From: Pseudomonadota bacterium
Lineage (GTDB): Bacteria; Pseudomonadota; Alphaproteobacteria; Rhizobiales; Hyphomicrobiaceae
Assembly (NCBI GenBank): GCA_018242295.1
Contig: JAFECE010000004.1
Span: 186,001-250,000, forward strand
Direction of reading: 5' to 3'
Length of the DNA stretch: 64,000 bases
In this document: positions 62,980 through 64,000 of the stretch, in pieces
Position numbering within the stretch: position 1 is the first letter of the stretch
Layout of the letters: each line of letters begins with the position of its first letter
Made by a program: the position numbers and the translations under genes
The notes under the pieces: generated by a model
Databases searched by the model: none
What the model saw: the letters and a program-made list of their open reading frames with translations, nothing else
Told to the model about the DNA's origin: nothing

Positions 62980-64000
62980 ATGCCCGGAGCGATCGTTAAC
63001 ACGCTGAGACTCGCGCGCGCCGGATTTGTGCTTGCACAGTATGGGGTTCGCTTCGTGCCGAAGGGCATTGCCGTTCCGCTGCCGCTGAAGATCGCGCGCG
63101 CGGCGACGCTGCCCGTCGAATTTCTCTCTGCGCCGTTTCAAAAGAGCGTGCCGCGATCGACGCGCGTTGCGACCGCACTGACCAAGCTCGGACCAAGCTA
63201 CGTCAAGCTTGGCCAGTTCCTCGCGACCCGCGCCGACGTCATCGGGCCTGAACTGTCGGCGGACCTGCGCCACCTACAGGACAAGGCCGAGCCCTTCTCG
63301 ATGGCGGAAGCCCGCGAAGCGGTGGAGCGCGCCCTCGGCGGCAAACTCGAAGATCATTTCGTCGAGTTCGGTCCGCCCGTCGCGGCGGCATCGATCGCCC
63401 AGGTCCACAAGGCGTACGTGCTCGATGGCGGCGTCCGCAAAGCCGTCGCCGTCAAAATCCTGCGCCCCAATATCGAAAAGCGCTTCAATCGCGATCTCGA
63501 CAGCTATTATTTCGCAGCCCAGATGATCGAGCGCTTCTATCCGCCCTCACGGCGTTTGAAGCCCGTCGCCGTCGTCGACAATCTGAAGCACACGACCGCG
63601 CTCGAAATGGACCTCCGCCTCGAGGCGGCGGCAATTTCCGAGATGGCATCGAACACCACCGCCGACGAAGGCTTCCGCGTTCCCGCGATCGACTGGAAGC
63701 GCACCGCCAAGCGCGTGCTGACGATCGAATGGGTCGACGGCACGCCGATCTCCCACCGCGAGACATTAAAAGCGAAGGGTTTCGACACCGCCGCGCTTGG
63801 TTTGACGGTATTGCGCTCGTTCCTCCGCCACGCGATGCGCGACGGCTTCTTTCACGCCGACATGCACCAGGGAAATCTGTTCGTCGATGCGGACGGCAAG
63901 GTTGTTGCCGTCGACTTCGGCATCATGGGCCGGCTCGGTCTTCCGGAGCGGCGCTTCCTTGCGGAAATCCTGCATGGTCTGATCACCCGCGATTATCATC
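62980..64000 (+). CDS. ubiB: Ubiquinone biosynthesis protein UbiB, 3' truncated by the window
   Basis: Atypical kinase of the UbiB/ADCK family; it supports ubiquinone synthesis, with ATPase activity. The KxGQ motif is K76-LGQ79. The alanine-rich loop AAASIAQVH and VAVKILRP follow, then FHADMHQGNLFV and VDFGIMGR of the catalytic core. The gene runs off the right edge, so the C-terminal membrane helices are not seen. The ATG at 62980 gives the family's RLARAGFVLAQYG start. Confidence 0.95.
   Translation, partial: MPGAIVNTLRLARAGFVLAQYGVRFVPKGIAVPLPLKIARAATLPVEFLSAPFQKSVPRSTRVATALTKLGPSYVKLGQFLATRADVIGPELSADLRHLQDKAEPFSMAEAREAVERALGGKLEDHFVEFGPPVAAASIAQVHKAYVLDGGVRKAVAVKILRPNIEKRFNRDLDSYYFAAQMIERFYPPSRRLKPVAVVDNLKHTTALEMDLRLEAAAISEMASNTTADEGFRVPAIDWKRTAKRVLTIEWVDGTPISHRETLKAKGFDTAALGLTVLRSFLRHAMRDGFFHADMHQGNLFVDADGKVVAVDFGIMGRLGLPERRFLAEILHGLITRDYH

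Overview
This is a GC-rich chromosomal segment of an alphaproteobacterium, most likely a Hyphomicrobiales member close to Hyphomicrobium. That placement is inferred from the gene families: gcrA, a RegA/RegB pair with a SCO protein, a SAM-II riboswitch on metZ, MmcB, the TIGR02302 protein, and the ubiB-ubiE-mutM-rpsT-dnaA-dnaN-recF-gyrB order. I see no phage, insertion sequence, CRISPR, tRNA or rRNA. Most of the window is ordinary core chromosome, with little accessory DNA.

Layout. 1-14 kb: a 5'-truncated membrane protein and an unknown protein; then an alpha-2-macroglobulin/PBP1C pair, a PCMT-type methyltransferase, a PHB-depolymerase-like lipoprotein and a putative outer-membrane protein. 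14-19 kb: a LysR regulator with a clear palindromic operator, a DUF411 gene inside a repeat cluster, and the glutamine-rich TIGR02302 membrane protein. 19-31 kb: amino-acid biosynthesis (lysA, lptM, argH, dapD, dapE, metZ, argE) with a TlpA thioredoxin, HU and dCTP deaminase. metZ-apaG-argE sits behind a SAM-II riboswitch with a visible promoter and terminator. 32-37 kb: an EF-hand lipoprotein, argD-argF-hslO, a 589-bp gene-free region with structured inverted repeats, and gcrA. 37-41 kb: ppk2 and a coupled pair made of a Lon-like AAA+ protein without a protease domain and a UspA-like protein; then mmcB. 41-50 kb: redox regulators regA/regB, sco, a YgjP-type metallopeptidase, PBP1A, a CPA2 antiporter and a DUF4112 protein. 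50-64 kb: gyrB, recF, a DUF559 nuclease-like gene, dnaN, dnaA, a rhodanese, an origin-like region, rpsT, two tandem membrane paralogues, mutM, ubiE, a small secreted protein and the start of ubiB.

How the parts connect. Lysine/diaminopimelate (dapD, dapE, lysA) and cell-wall synthesis (pbpC, pbp1A) are both well represented, as is arginine (argH, argE, argD, argF). Cell-cycle control (gcrA, dnaA, origin motifs, GANTC sites) and replication proteins fill the right-hand part. Two families of short palindromic repeats are scattered between genes. In three places they enter coding or translation signals: the pbpC 5' end, the 3' end of the DUF559 gene, and the ribosome binding site of recF.

The most interesting candidates are the protease-less Lon-like/UspA-like pair, the repeat-bracketed DUF559 gene wedged between recF and dnaN, and the structured gcrA-argD intergenic region. 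None is proven to be a new system from sequence alone.
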